7,119 bases of DNA from Dysgonomonas sp. (GCA_003523545.1 DQAM01000187.1:1-7119); one strand, 5' to 3'; positions 1-6,448 are shown, numbered from the stretch's first letter. Made by a program: numbers and translations. The notes: generated by a model from the sequence alone, not told the origin.

Positions 1-1
1 T

Positions 2-1081
2 TTAAATGGCACTTACCCTAATTATGGGGACTCTCTGGCTTCCGCATTAGGGCTAGGGTGGAAAGATATTGATTTGATAACCTTGAACTTTGAAAACGAT
101 AACAAACTTAACCTCTCTTATCCGACCGATACAGGAATAGTAAGGCTTACCTATAAAGGGGAACTGAAAGATAACTTCTTTGAAACCTATTCGGAGAAGA
201 AAAAATTGATTACAATTTTAGTCAATGATGTTTCTTTAGACAGAATCAGAATAGGCAGAAACAAACAAGATGGTTTGTTCATCCAGCGGGAATATTCGTA
301 CGGAAGTAATTTTCTATTTTTTGGAGCAGCAAGCGATGGTTCAGCTTCTTATAATGAACCCAAAGACACTATAAATAGATTATATCCTTTTATGATTGAT
401 AATAAATGGGGGTACAAAAGTAATATAGATAACTCGATAGTAATAGAACCGGAATACGACTATGCCAAGTTGTTCAAAGATGGCATCGCCCGTGTGAAGA
501 TGAACGGGAAATGGCAATTAATCGATAATAATGGTCAGGCTCTCACTGAGGCTAAATATGATAAAATAGAACCGTTTAGATTATCCCATACTATTGCTAT
601 GGCATATATCGGAAATAAAAAAGGATTTCTTGATGAAAAAGGAAAAGAGATTGTTCCTGTCTTATTTGACGAATTGAAATACGGTTACTCTGATTATTAT
701 GGCGGGGATATAAGGGATGATTTAATCCGCGTTAGGATGGGAGATAAATACGGATACATCAATATGGAAGGCATTGTTTACCCTCCTGTCTTTGACAAAG
801 CAGATGTAATGTTTGATGTGACTTTTTATAATACAAATGAAATTGGAAGATATGGAAAAGTAAAGATAGCAGAGGAATCTTATCTTGCGGATAATCAAGG
901 TTATTTGTATAAATATAAAAATGTTCTATTTGGTATTAACAAAAAAATAGTACCTGACACGAAAATTTATATTTATGATTTTCTCAATGAAAAAGGTATT
1001 CCTTATACTATTTCGCCTTTTTCACCTATGAGAAGTACTTCCAAATCACCATCGGGAAATAATGGTTTGCAGACCGAATAA
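2..1081 (+). CDS. WG-repeat protein, 3' part (5' end outside window)
   Basis: The reading frame is open from the first complete codon of the window (position 2) to the TAA at 1079-1081, giving 359 visible residues. The TTG at 74 is therefore an internal Leu, and the true start lies upstream. The first ~130 visible residues are not recognised. After them come four WG-type repeats (family PF14903 by pattern): they begin at KWGY (nt 404), KWQL (nt 509), KKGF (nt 617) and KYGY (nt 746). Each has the form aromatic/Gly, then 'D.NG/EKG', then 'IVIEPEYD' or 'IVPVLFDE'. WG-repeat proteins are common in Bacteroidota and mostly of unknown function; a protein-binding or surface role is often supposed. 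No signal peptide can be judged because the N-terminus is missing. The last ~25 residues are Ser/Pro-rich, lack the repeat pattern, and are encoded antisense to the conserved end of cbiD, so they may be a read-through tail. The gene converges on the B12 operon and is probably unrelated to it. Confidence 0.85.
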   Translation, partial: LNGTYPNYGDSLASALGLGWKDIDLITLNFENDNKLNLSYPTDTGIVRLTYKGELKDNFFETYSEKKKLITILVNDVSLDRIRIGRNKQDGLFIQREYSYGSNFLFFGAASDGSASYNEPKDTINRLYPFMIDNKWGYKSNIDNSIVIEPEYDYAKLFKDGIARVKMNGKWQLIDNNGQALTEAKYDKIEPFRLSHTIAMAYIGNKKGFLDEKGKEIVPVLFDELKYGYSDYYGGDIRDDLIRVRMGDKYGYINMEGIVYPPVFDKADVMFDVTFYNTNEIGRYGKVKIAEESYLADNQGYLYKYKNVLFGINKKIVPDTKIYIYDFLNEKGIPYTISPFSPMRSTSKSPSGNNGLQTE

Positions 1082-2823
1082 CATCTTTCAATCATTAATG
1101 AGAAGAATTTTGATTCTGATGAAGGGATAATATTCCATAACTGGCGGGCCATAGTAATGTTTACGATAGCTTCGATGGTCTGTTGAGAACACCCCGCTTG
1201 TTCAGCTAGTTGTGCAAGAAAGCTTTTGTTCATCACTACTTTTCTGCTATGGGTATCAAGCGAACCTTCCGCTAATTTTACCGCTTTGCCAATCATAATA
1301 CCCAATGTCAATCTAGCAATACCAAGTTCAGACGCAAGCTTGATAGTTTCCCCGATAAAATTACCGTAATGGATAAATGCCTGTACAGGTAAATCGGGAT
1401 ATCTCTGTTTGACGAACCTTTCACTTTTTGCCCCTGAATTTATTACGATATGTTTACATCCCAAAGCTTTGGCTACCTGCATTTCCCGCTTTATGGAAGC
1501 GATAAAAGCATCGGAAGAAAAAGGCTTTACAATGCCCGAAGTTCCGATTATGGATATCCCGCCCGTAATGCCTAATTTCGGATTGAATGTCTTCTGTGCT
1601 ATTTCCTCACCATTCGGAACTGAGATAGTAACATCGACACCCGTTTTCAAACTTTGATGAGGTAATTTATCCTGATAATGACGCATCACCTTAAATATTT
1701 CGCGCTTCATCATCATGCGGGGAGTTTTATTGATGGCGGGTCCGCCTATTTCCAATCCTAAACCTGGAAGTGTAACTGTTCCGACTCCTTTTCCCTGTAA
1801 AAATCGGACTCCACGGTGGGATGAGTTCAACTGCACAGTCGAGATGATTTCCTGTCCGTTAGTCACGTCGGGGTCGTCTCCCGCATCTTTCAGTATGGAG
1901 CAACTTACTTTGTCTTCCTCAATGTGAGTAGAATGAACGGGCAGCTTTATCCATTCCCCATTCGGGAGGGTGATGCTGGCTTCCGATTGTTCCTCTTTTG
2001 TTAATAAGCTGATGAGTGCCGATTTGGTTGCTGCAGTCGCGCACGTTCCAGTAGTATAGCCTGTTTTGAGTTCGAAAAAATCGGGGACTAATTTCTCTAT
2101 TAGTTTCCTGAGGCCGTTATCACCATATACGGATATAAATGTGGAAGATAAAGGAGGACGCTTAACCACCAAAACGGGTATACCTAACTGTGCGGCAGCC
2201 TTGATTTTTTGATTGAAACCTCCTGAATCTCCACTTTCTTTGGTGATGATTGCCTGAGGTTTCAGTATTTTAAAAAGAAGTTTATCGTCTTCTAACTGCT
2301 GATAATATATGATTTTTTCGATAGGGAAACCTTCTTTCTCTGCAATGGAACGGGATTCTTCCCTGTCCAAAATCCTGAACCAGCAATTATGATGTTGCCA
2401 GTACGATTTCAGTTTAGTTATTGTATTTACGCCTGTCAAAGCGAGCAGATTATCTATGTTGTTTTTTAATAAATAATCGACAGCTTCGTCATAGGAGCCG
2501 AACCATAATAAGTTTTTGCTTTGCTCAGGATATGAACGCTCATATCTTACGACGGGTATATCCAAATGTTTCCCAACTTCGGCAATATTCTGATGTAATA
2601 CCTCAGCAAAAGGATGCCCCGCATCTACAATCAATCTAATGTTTTTCTCTCGACAGAAAATGGTTATGGCTTCCGAATCCATTCCTCCCGTTATATGGAT
2701 TCCGTGTACTTTTTCTATCTTTTGGGTATTTCCTTTCGTAGAATAATAGAAGGGCTTGCCCGACTCCTCACAGACTGCAGTCGCTTTTCGTCCTTCTGTT
2801 GTTCCTCCGAAAATCAGTATCAT
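1003..2823 (-). CDS. cbiJD: CbiJ-CbiD fusion: cobalt-precorrin-6A reductase / cobalt-precorrin-5B C1-methyltransferase
   Basis: A 606-residue cytosolic two-domain enzyme of anaerobic cobalamin synthesis. Residues 1-245 are a CbiJ/CobK reductase: N-terminal nucleotide-binding 'ILIFGGTTEGR' (2-12), 'DAGHPFA' (67-73), 'TGVNTI' (130-135) and 'TKESGDSGGFNQK' (194-206). Residues 250-606 are CbiD: 'TGYTTGTCATAA' (254-265), 'KDAGDDPDVTNG' (312-323), 'GKGVGTVTLPGL' (344-355), 'GGPAINKTPR' (360-369), 'GITGGISIIGTSGIVKP' (418-434) and 'HYGNFIG' (485-491). In the known pathway CbiD methylates C-1 of cobalt-precorrin-5B to give cobalt-precorrin-6A, and CbiJ then reduces that product, so the fusion joins consecutive steps, with the second enzyme placed first in the chain. 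Both domains look full length and keep their motifs. The ATG at 2821-2823 gives the usual CbiJ N-terminus; an in-frame TAG lies ~42 nt upstream. It is the last gene of the block in the window, 376 nt after btuD, and its final 79 bp overlap the convergent WG-repeat gene. The fusion is, from memory, usual in Bacteroidales. Confidence 0.95.
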   Translation of the reverse strand: MILIFGGTTEGRKATAVCEESGKPFYYSTKGNTQKIEKVHGIHITGGMDSEAITIFCREKNIRLIVDAGHPFAEVLHQNIAEVGKHLDIPVVRYERSYPEQSKNLLWFGSYDEAVDYLLKNNIDNLLALTGVNTITKLKSYWQHHNCWFRILDREESRSIAEKEGFPIEKIIYYQQLEDDKLLFKILKPQAIITKESGDSGGFNQKIKAAAQLGIPVLVVKRPPLSSTFISVYGDNGLRKLIEKLVPDFFELKTGYTTGTCATAATKSALISLLTKEEQSEASITLPNGEWIKLPVHSTHIEEDKVSCSILKDAGDDPDVTNGQEIISTVQLNSSHRGVRFLQGKGVGTVTLPGLGLEIGGPAINKTPRMMMKREIFKVMRHYQDKLPHQSLKTGVDVTISVPNGEEIAQKTFNPKLGITGGISIIGTSGIVKPFSSDAFIASIKREMQVAKALGCKHIVINSGAKSERFVKQRYPDLPVQAFIHYGNFIGETIKLASELGIARLTLGIMIGKAVKLAEGSLDTHSRKVVMNKSFLAQLAEQAGCSQQTIEAIVNITMARQLWNIIPSSESKFFSLMIERCYSVCKPLFPDGDLEVLLIGEKGEIV

Positions 2824-2890
2824 TCTAATAAAAATAAAAGTTTCCTTTAAATATTCAATAAACTAGGCTTGCTAGAATCTTTGTCTTTAT
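2824..2890 (-). other. AT-rich leader of cbiJ-cbiD, no clear promoter
   Basis: These 67 nt separate the cbiJ-cbiD start codon from the repeat at 2891. They are strongly AT-rich. I searched the - strand for the Bacteroidota promoter pattern (TAnnTTTG near -7 with TTTG/TTG near -33) and found no exact match. An 'AAAGGAAA' about 20 nt before the ATG is too far away for a convincing ribosome site. Either cbiJ-cbiD is transcribed by read-through from btuD across the inserted unit, or it uses a promoter I cannot recognise. Confidence 0.4.
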
Positions 2891-2916
2891 GTCATCCTGA
2901 GTAAAACGAAGGATCT
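2891..2916 (+). repeat. Hairpin repeat, copy A
   Basis: A 26-nt element beginning GTCATCCTGAG and ending CGAAGGATCT. It contains the 5-bp inverted repeat ATCCT (2894-2898) and AGGAT (2910-2914) around an 11-nt loop. It matches copy B at 3153-3177 in inverted orientation: both have GTCAT.CTGA at the start and GGAT/GCAT followed by CT at the end. The wording resembles the intergenic 'GTCATCCTGAGCGAAGCGAAGGATCT'-like repeats that I recall from many bacterial genomes, especially Bacteroidota; this is from memory and not checked. There is no T-tract after the stem, so it is not an obvious intrinsic terminator. Confidence 0.75.
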
Positions 2917-3139
2917 TCATATATCATCATTCAGAAACAAAACTTCAGGATTAAACTCTTTTATCAGAGATTCTTTCTTGCTCTTGTCCATCCGTTGATT
3001 TCTTTTTCTCTATTGATTGCATCATTAATATTTTCAAAGTATTCCCAATAAATAAGATTGTTACTCCCGTATAGAATAACTTCTTTGTTATATTGGTAGT
3101 TATATACATATAGTAATTATGCATACCTATTTGTTTCAT
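2917..3139 (-). pseudogene. GIY-YIG endonuclease gene, decayed (internal deletion and frameshift)
   Basis: The frame from ATG 3139 opens with 'MKQIGMHNYYMYITTN' and 'KLFYTGVT', the GIY and YIG strands of the small (UPF0213/YhbQ-like) GIY-YIG nucleases. This frame is lost after 3059. From 3056 the next frame reads 'LIYWEYFENINDAINREK' and 'EINGWTRARKN' (to 2970), the usual C-terminal half with its catalytic Glu in 'REK'. From 2967 a third frame reads 'LIKEFNPEVLFLNDDI' and stops at 2917-2919, matching the family's normal ending (of the type 'L...NPEWKDL'). About 25 residues between 'YTGVT' and 'LIYWEYF' are missing, including the helix that carries the catalytic Arg, so the product should be inactive. 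The uninterrupted 62-codon frame 2951-3139 is only a by-product of this decay. The 13-nt purine-rich spacer before the ATG could be its ribosome site. The three-frame reading is direct observation; the family call rests on remembered motifs. Confidence 0.82.
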
Positions 3140-3152
3140 CTTTTCTTTTCTC

Positions 3153-3177
3153 AGATGCTTCCTATCGTCAGCATGAC
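3153..3177 (-). repeat. Hairpin repeat, copy B (inverted relative to copy A)
   Basis: A 25-nt element that on the - strand begins GTCATGCTGACG and ends GGAAGCATCT. It is one nt shorter than copy A and inverted to it. Its stem is ATGCT/AGCAT where copy A has ATCCT/AGGAT: the middle C-G pair has become G-C, keeping the pairing. It lies 13 nt before the start codon of the GIY-YIG pseudogene and ends 22 nt before the btuD stop codon region. Confidence 0.72.
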
Positions 3178-3199
3178 AAACTAACTAAACTCTCTAAAT

Positions 3200-4207
3200 C
3201 TACCTTGAACTATTTATTTTCTCCAAAAGTTCCTCGATAGTATTCACCGTAAATAGCTGTTGTCCCGATTGAAGAAGGGTTATATTACTTTCTTTTATCT
3301 CGATGGAAATATCGGATTCGGCATGTCGAGAAGCTAAAACGCCATTCCTCAATAAAGCTTTCCTTATCATGGTAAACTTCTGACCGTGACCCGACACTTT
3401 TATCTGCCGGTCATAATCATTTTCTACACGGAACAATCCAGTATCCTGGTCGAAAATGATTCCTTTCCGTGCAAAGAAGTTGCTGAGGCTTCCGTCAAGA
3501 GATAGGTCTTCAGGCGTACCTGTCCGTATACCGTTTTCCTTATCCATCAGCCAGATTTTGTCTGCTATTTGTAGAGCTAGTTCCAAATCGTGAGTAGACA
3601 GGAATATAGTTTTGTTTGTCTTTCTCGATAATCGGTGAAGCAGCTGCATGATTTCTACCTTACTCGGAAAATCGAGAAAAGCAGTAGGCTCATCCAGAAG
3701 GATGATAGGCGTTTCTTGAGCAAGGGCTTTGGCAATCATGGCTTTCTGCCGTTCGCCGTCGCTAAGGGTATGAATCATTCTTTCGGCTAAATTCTCAATC
3801 TTGACAAGGGAAATCGCATTTTCGACAATTGTTTCATCCTCTTTATTCAGATTTCCCCAGAAGCCCGTATATGGACTGCGACCCAAACCAATCAATTCGC
3901 GGACTGTCATATTCTTGATGTCGAATTTTTCAGTAAGAACTACGCCAATCAATTTAGCCAGTTCTTTTTCGGAATAGTCCTCTATTTCTTTGTTGCGAAT
4001 AACAATCCTTCCCGACAATTTTGGCTGAAAAGCGGTCAATGTTCTCAATAAAGTCGACTTACCGATTCCGTTCGCACCCAAAAGACAGGTCAGTTCACCG
4101 CTGAATATAGTAGAGTTAATACGTTCAGCGACTACTTTCGTATTCTTTTTGGAAGAATAGCCTATTGACAGGCCAATTATCTCTATTGTTTTCTGTTTCT
4201 CCTTCAT
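3200..4207 (-). CDS. btuD: BtuD/FecE-type ABC transporter ATPase
   Basis: The 335-residue ATP-hydrolysing subunit, on the cytosolic face, that would power the BtuC permease encoded 2 nt upstream. Motifs in order: Walker A 'GANGIGKST' (44-52), 'GRSPYTGFWG' (109-118), ABC signature 'LSDGE' (148-152, a variant of LSGGQ), Walker B 'IILLDEP' (168-174) and the switch His in 'STHD' (H206). Where most relatives have a Q-loop Gln, this protein has 'VVLTEKF' (89-95), so the Gln is replaced by Thr/Glu; I recall this as usual in Bacteroidota members. The ATPase core ends near residue 250; about 85 more residues follow ('KFTMIRKALLRNGV' and onwards) that the ~250-residue E. coli BtuD lacks and whose role is unknown. 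The family also serves ferric siderophores and haem; the corrinoid assignment comes from the flanking cobI and cbiJ-cbiD. Downstream is the nuclease-repeat remnant. Confidence 0.88.
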   Translation of the reverse strand: MKEKQKTIEIIGLSIGYSSKKNTKVVAERINSTIFSGELTCLLGANGIGKSTLLRTLTAFQPKLSGRIVIRNKEIEDYSEKELAKLIGVVLTEKFDIKNMTVRELIGLGRSPYTGFWGNLNKEDETIVENAISLVKIENLAERMIHTLSDGERQKAMIAKALAQETPIILLDEPTAFLDFPSKVEIMQLLHRLSRKTNKTIFLSTHDLELALQIADKIWLMDKENGIRTGTPEDLSLDGSLSNFFARKGIIFDQDTGLFRVENDYDRQIKVSGHGQKFTMIRKALLRNGVLASRHAESDISIEIKESNITLLQSGQQLFTVNTIEELLEKINSSR

Positions 4208-4209
4208 TC

Positions 4210-5244
4210 TTAACTGATTTCGTTTTTACGTTTTCCGAATAAAACAGAAATAACAATAGGTGCACCGATAAGAGCAGTGACCGAATTGATAGGCAAAGCC
4301 CCTTCGAATCCAGGCATACGCGCCACCAGATTACAAAACAAAGCCAGTGATGCACCCGTAAGCGTGACCGCGGGCATGAGTATGCGGTGGTCGGACGACA
4401 CAAAGATGGTTCGGCACAAATGAGGCACGGCAAGCCCGAGAAAAACTATAGGTCCGCAATAGGCAGTAATGATAGCCGTAATGACACACGAACACGCTAT
4501 AACATACAGTCGTGCGCGTTTTACATTCAATCCGAGATTACGCGCATAACCTTCGCCGAGAAGCATCAGGTTAAGTGTTTTTATCAACAGGAAAGACAGT
4601 GGTATCAATACAATCATTATAATCACGAAAGTATATACCTGATTGCCCGATACTTTGGCGAAGCTTCCTAATCCCCAGATTACATACGCACGAACATCTT
4701 CGTCGTTACTGAAAAACTTCAATACACCGATAATAGCCGTGGCGATATAACCAATCATCACCCCGATAATCAGCAATATAACATTGCCCTTCACCCGTTG
4801 CGAAATAGCCATGATTATTGCCATGACAGCCATTGCGCCTGCAATGGCGGCGAACGATATAGCCACCTCTCCAAACAAGCCGAGACGACTCAATGCCGTT
4901 CCCGCAATATTTCCCGACAAAAGTATGATAAATGCGACTCCCAGACTTGCCCCCGAACTGATACCCAATTCGGACGGCCCTGCCAAAGGATTGCGGAAAA
5001 CGGTCTGCATCTGCAATCCGCTGATGGACAGTCCAGCACCCGCGGCCAAAGCGGTTATCGTCTGCGGGAAACGCGATTTCCAGATGATATTCTGCCATAT
5101 CTCAGACTCTTTTCCTGTTCCGAACAGAATATTCCAGATGGAACTCAGCGGAATGGAAATAGTTCCCAATACCAGATTCAGAATGAAGAATACCAGTATG
5201 GAAACAGATATGAGGAGAAAAGCAATTTTGTTACGCATAATCAT
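4210..5244 (-). CDS. btuC: BtuC/FecCD-type ABC transporter permease
   Basis: A 344-residue inner-membrane permease of the FecCD/BtuC family, expected to act as a dimer with BtuD and to accept corrinoid from BtuF. Hydrophobic segments occupy nearly the whole length, consistent with the family's ten helices: about 7-27, 61-79, 98-114, 124-147, 154-176, 201-222, 245-265, 287-308 and 320-336 are visible. Family motifs: 'SRFPQTI' (57-63), 'FRNPLAGPSELGISSGASLG' (83-102), 'EGYARNLGLNV' (231-241, the likely ATPase coupling helix), 'GLAVPHLCR' (270-278) and 'LPINSVTALIGAPIV' (317-331). Length is normal for the family (~330). The start is either ATG 5244 or ATG 5238 (MIMRNK or MRNK); no Shine-Dalgarno decides. 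The TAA is 2 nt before the btuD ATG, indicating tight co-translation. Substrate specificity cannot be read from the sequence; B12 is inferred from the operon. Confidence 0.9.
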   Translation of the reverse strand: MIMRNKIAFLLISVSILVFFILNLVLGTISIPLSSIWNILFGTGKESEIWQNIIWKSRFPQTITALAAGAGLSISGLQMQTVFRNPLAGPSELGISSGASLGVAFIILLSGNIAGTALSRLGLFGEVAISFAAIAGAMAVMAIIMAISQRVKGNVILLIIGVMIGYIATAIIGVLKFFSNDEDVRAYVIWGLGSFAKVSGNQVYTFVIIMIVLIPLSFLLIKTLNLMLLGEGYARNLGLNVKRARLYVIACSCVITAIITAYCGPIVFLGLAVPHLCRTIFVSSDHRILMPAVTLTGASLALFCNLVARMPGFEGALPINSVTALIGAPIVISVLFGKRKNEIS

Positions 5245-5257
5245 CTAGGAGAAAGAA

Positions 5258-5280
5258 GGTAGAAATTGGTAGATGGTAGA
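5258..5280 (-). repeat. Three short TCTACC repeats before btuC
   Basis: In the 68-nt btuF-btuC spacer the - strand carries TCTACC three times (5275-5280, 5268-5273, 5258-5263), with starts 7 and 10 nt apart. The last copy ends 13 nt before the btuC ATG. This could be a small regulatory or translation-related site or simply low-complexity sequence; no known operator is recognised. Confidence 0.45.
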
Positions 5281-5312
5281 AAAAAACACTACACCTACAA
5301 ACTACTATTTAC

Positions 5313-6446
5313 TTACTTCATTAATTCATAATAAACCGGTTTATGCTCAGGCAATAAATCGGGATGAAAAATCTTTATCAGGTCTGCCAGAACGACTTCA
5401 GGTTCGACAGGCGTATTTTCATAAAAAGGTTTCTCCCGAAGGTTGCAGTATATCACTTTCTTATCTTTGAAGGCTTTAAAATCAGCATAACGGGCATCAC
5501 TTTGCTTTAAAGCTTCATAATTGAAATCCCCGTTATAGCTGTTCACCATCCGCCAGTAATCGGCATTAGCTCCCTGCGAATATACTGTTTCGAAATCCAC
5601 ATAAAAACCACCCGATTCATCGTCGTTTTTCATAAAATAATCGGCTCCCGCATCCCTGAAAAGCTGGGCGAGATAACTGTTTCCTCCAACTACATACCAA
5701 TTTCCCGAATGCAATTCCCCGCTCAAGACGGTCGGACGTTCAGAAGCAGAAGTCACTAAAGCTTCGAGCTCTTTGTACTTCTTTTCTATTTCTTCGAATT
5801 GTTGGTCTGCCTGTTCCTCTATGCCTAATAACATGGCTGTAAATTTAATCCACTCAGCTTGTCCCAAAGGTGAGCTTTCCTTATAACCCAGAAAACTTAT
5901 CAGAGGAATTTCCAGATTGCGTATAGCATCATAACCTCCTTTCTTGAAAGGTGAAACGAATATAACATCAGGGTTTAGAGCTATCACCAATTCGCTGTCG
6001 AATTCTCCCTCGATACCGATTTTATGGGTTTTTCCTGATTTCAACTGATTGTTCAGCTGTTCATTGAAGAGGAAACGGGTACTCGTAATCCCGACAATTC
6101 TATCGACAGCATTAAGTTTAATGAAATTCGACGTCTGGAGGGTGGTCATGCAAATAACATTACGGACAGGAGTTTCTATAATCTGATAATCTGAGGGTAT
6201 GTCTTCCCTGTCTGTGCCTCTTTGCAAAAAGGCATATTTATAAACCACATCACTTTCTCCCGATGGGTCGGTTATATCGACCAGCCGATAATTACCATAG
6301 TCTTCAACCGTAAATCCTTTGGCATACTTTATATTGGATGAAGCATCTAATTTAGAATCCTTTCCACTATCACTGCTTGTTTTCTTACTCTGGTTACAAG
6401 AAATCAGAAACAGAGAACATATGAATAAATATACTACCTTCTTCAT
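5313..6446 (-). CDS. btuF: BtuF/FecB-type corrinoid-binding lipoprotein
   Basis: The substrate-binding component of the importer, 377 residues from the preferred ATG at 6446. The frame can be extended to a TTG at 6452, but the ATG gives a textbook lipoprotein signal (MKK, hydrophobic 4-15, lipobox LISC with Cys17) and sits 2 nt after the cobI stop, the same spacing as btuC-btuD. Residues +2 to +6 after the Cys (NQSKK) contain no acidic surface-export signal, so a periplasmic, membrane-anchored location is likely. A Ser/Lys/Asp-rich linker (18-38) is followed by a Bacteroidota-type N-terminal segment ('YAKGFTVEDYGNYRLVDI') and then the two-lobed PF01497 fold: 'PVRNVICMTTLQTSNFIKL' (94-112), 'RIVGIT' (116-121), 'NPDVIFVSPF' (158-167), the linking helix ~192-236 and 'GNWYVVGGNSYLAQLFRDAG' (248-267). 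It is about 110 residues longer than E. coli BtuF. Corrinoid as ligand is inferred from context; an iron-chelate ligand is the main alternative. Confidence 0.87.
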   Translation of the reverse strand: MKKVVYLFICSLFLISCNQSKKTSSDSGKDSKLDASSNIKYAKGFTVEDYGNYRLVDITDPSGESDVVYKYAFLQRGTDREDIPSDYQIIETPVRNVICMTTLQTSNFIKLNAVDRIVGITSTRFLFNEQLNNQLKSGKTHKIGIEGEFDSELVIALNPDVIFVSPFKKGGYDAIRNLEIPLISFLGYKESSPLGQAEWIKFTAMLLGIEEQADQQFEEIEKKYKELEALVTSASERPTVLSGELHSGNWYVVGGNSYLAQLFRDAGADYFMKNDDESGGFYVDFETVYSQGANADYWRMVNSYNGDFNYEALKQSDARYADFKAFKDKKVIYCNLREKPFYENTPVEPEVVLADLIKIFHPDLLPEHKPVYYELMK

Positions 6447-6448
6447 AT

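Larger units (their letters stand above)
2891..3177 (-). mobile_element. Remnant nuclease-plus-inverted-repeat unit (GIY-YIG pseudogene between hairpin repeats)
   Basis: A 287-bp block made of three parts with almost no spare sequence: a hairpin repeat (2891-2916, + orientation), a decayed GIY-YIG nuclease gene (2917-3139, - strand) and an inverted copy of the repeat (3153-3177, - orientation). Seen from the nuclease gene, one repeat lies 13 nt before its ATG and the other begins directly after its stop codon. Both repeats start with GTCAT at the outer edge of the block. This architecture suggests that the repeats are the ends of a small mobile unit, comparable in logic to REP elements with their transposase genes, though the enzyme class is different. 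No clear target duplication is visible. Mobility is an inference; the arrangement itself is seen directly. It sits between btuD and cbiJ-cbiD, both of which look intact. Confidence 0.6.

Noticed and set aside
1409..1927. + strand ORFs of 82 and 70 codons inside cbiJ-cbiD
   Set aside because: They are antisense shadows of conserved CbiD sequence and show no family features.
2891..2916. Intrinsic terminator at repeat copy A
   Set aside because: The stem is only 5 bp with an 11-nt loop, and no T-tract follows in either direction.
2951..3139. A 62-codon - strand ORF as a small intact gene
   Set aside because: Only its first 27 codons match the GIY-YIG family. The rest is out of frame with the true C-terminal coding sequence, so it is part of the pseudogene.
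2860..3183. A possible AAACTA target duplication (2860-2865 and 3178-3183) flanking the repeat unit
   Set aside because: The left copy is 25 nt away from the repeat edge while the right one touches it, and a 6-nt AT-rich match is expected by chance.
4706..5262. Several 130-154-codon ORFs on both strands over btuC
   Set aside because: They lie in other frames of a well-supported permease gene, have no recognisable motifs, and exist because this region is richer in GC and poor in stops.
5245..5312. A promoter in the btuF-btuC spacer (TAGTTTG on the - strand)
   Set aside because: It lacks the two-base spacing of the TAnnTTTG consensus, and I see no good -33 element.
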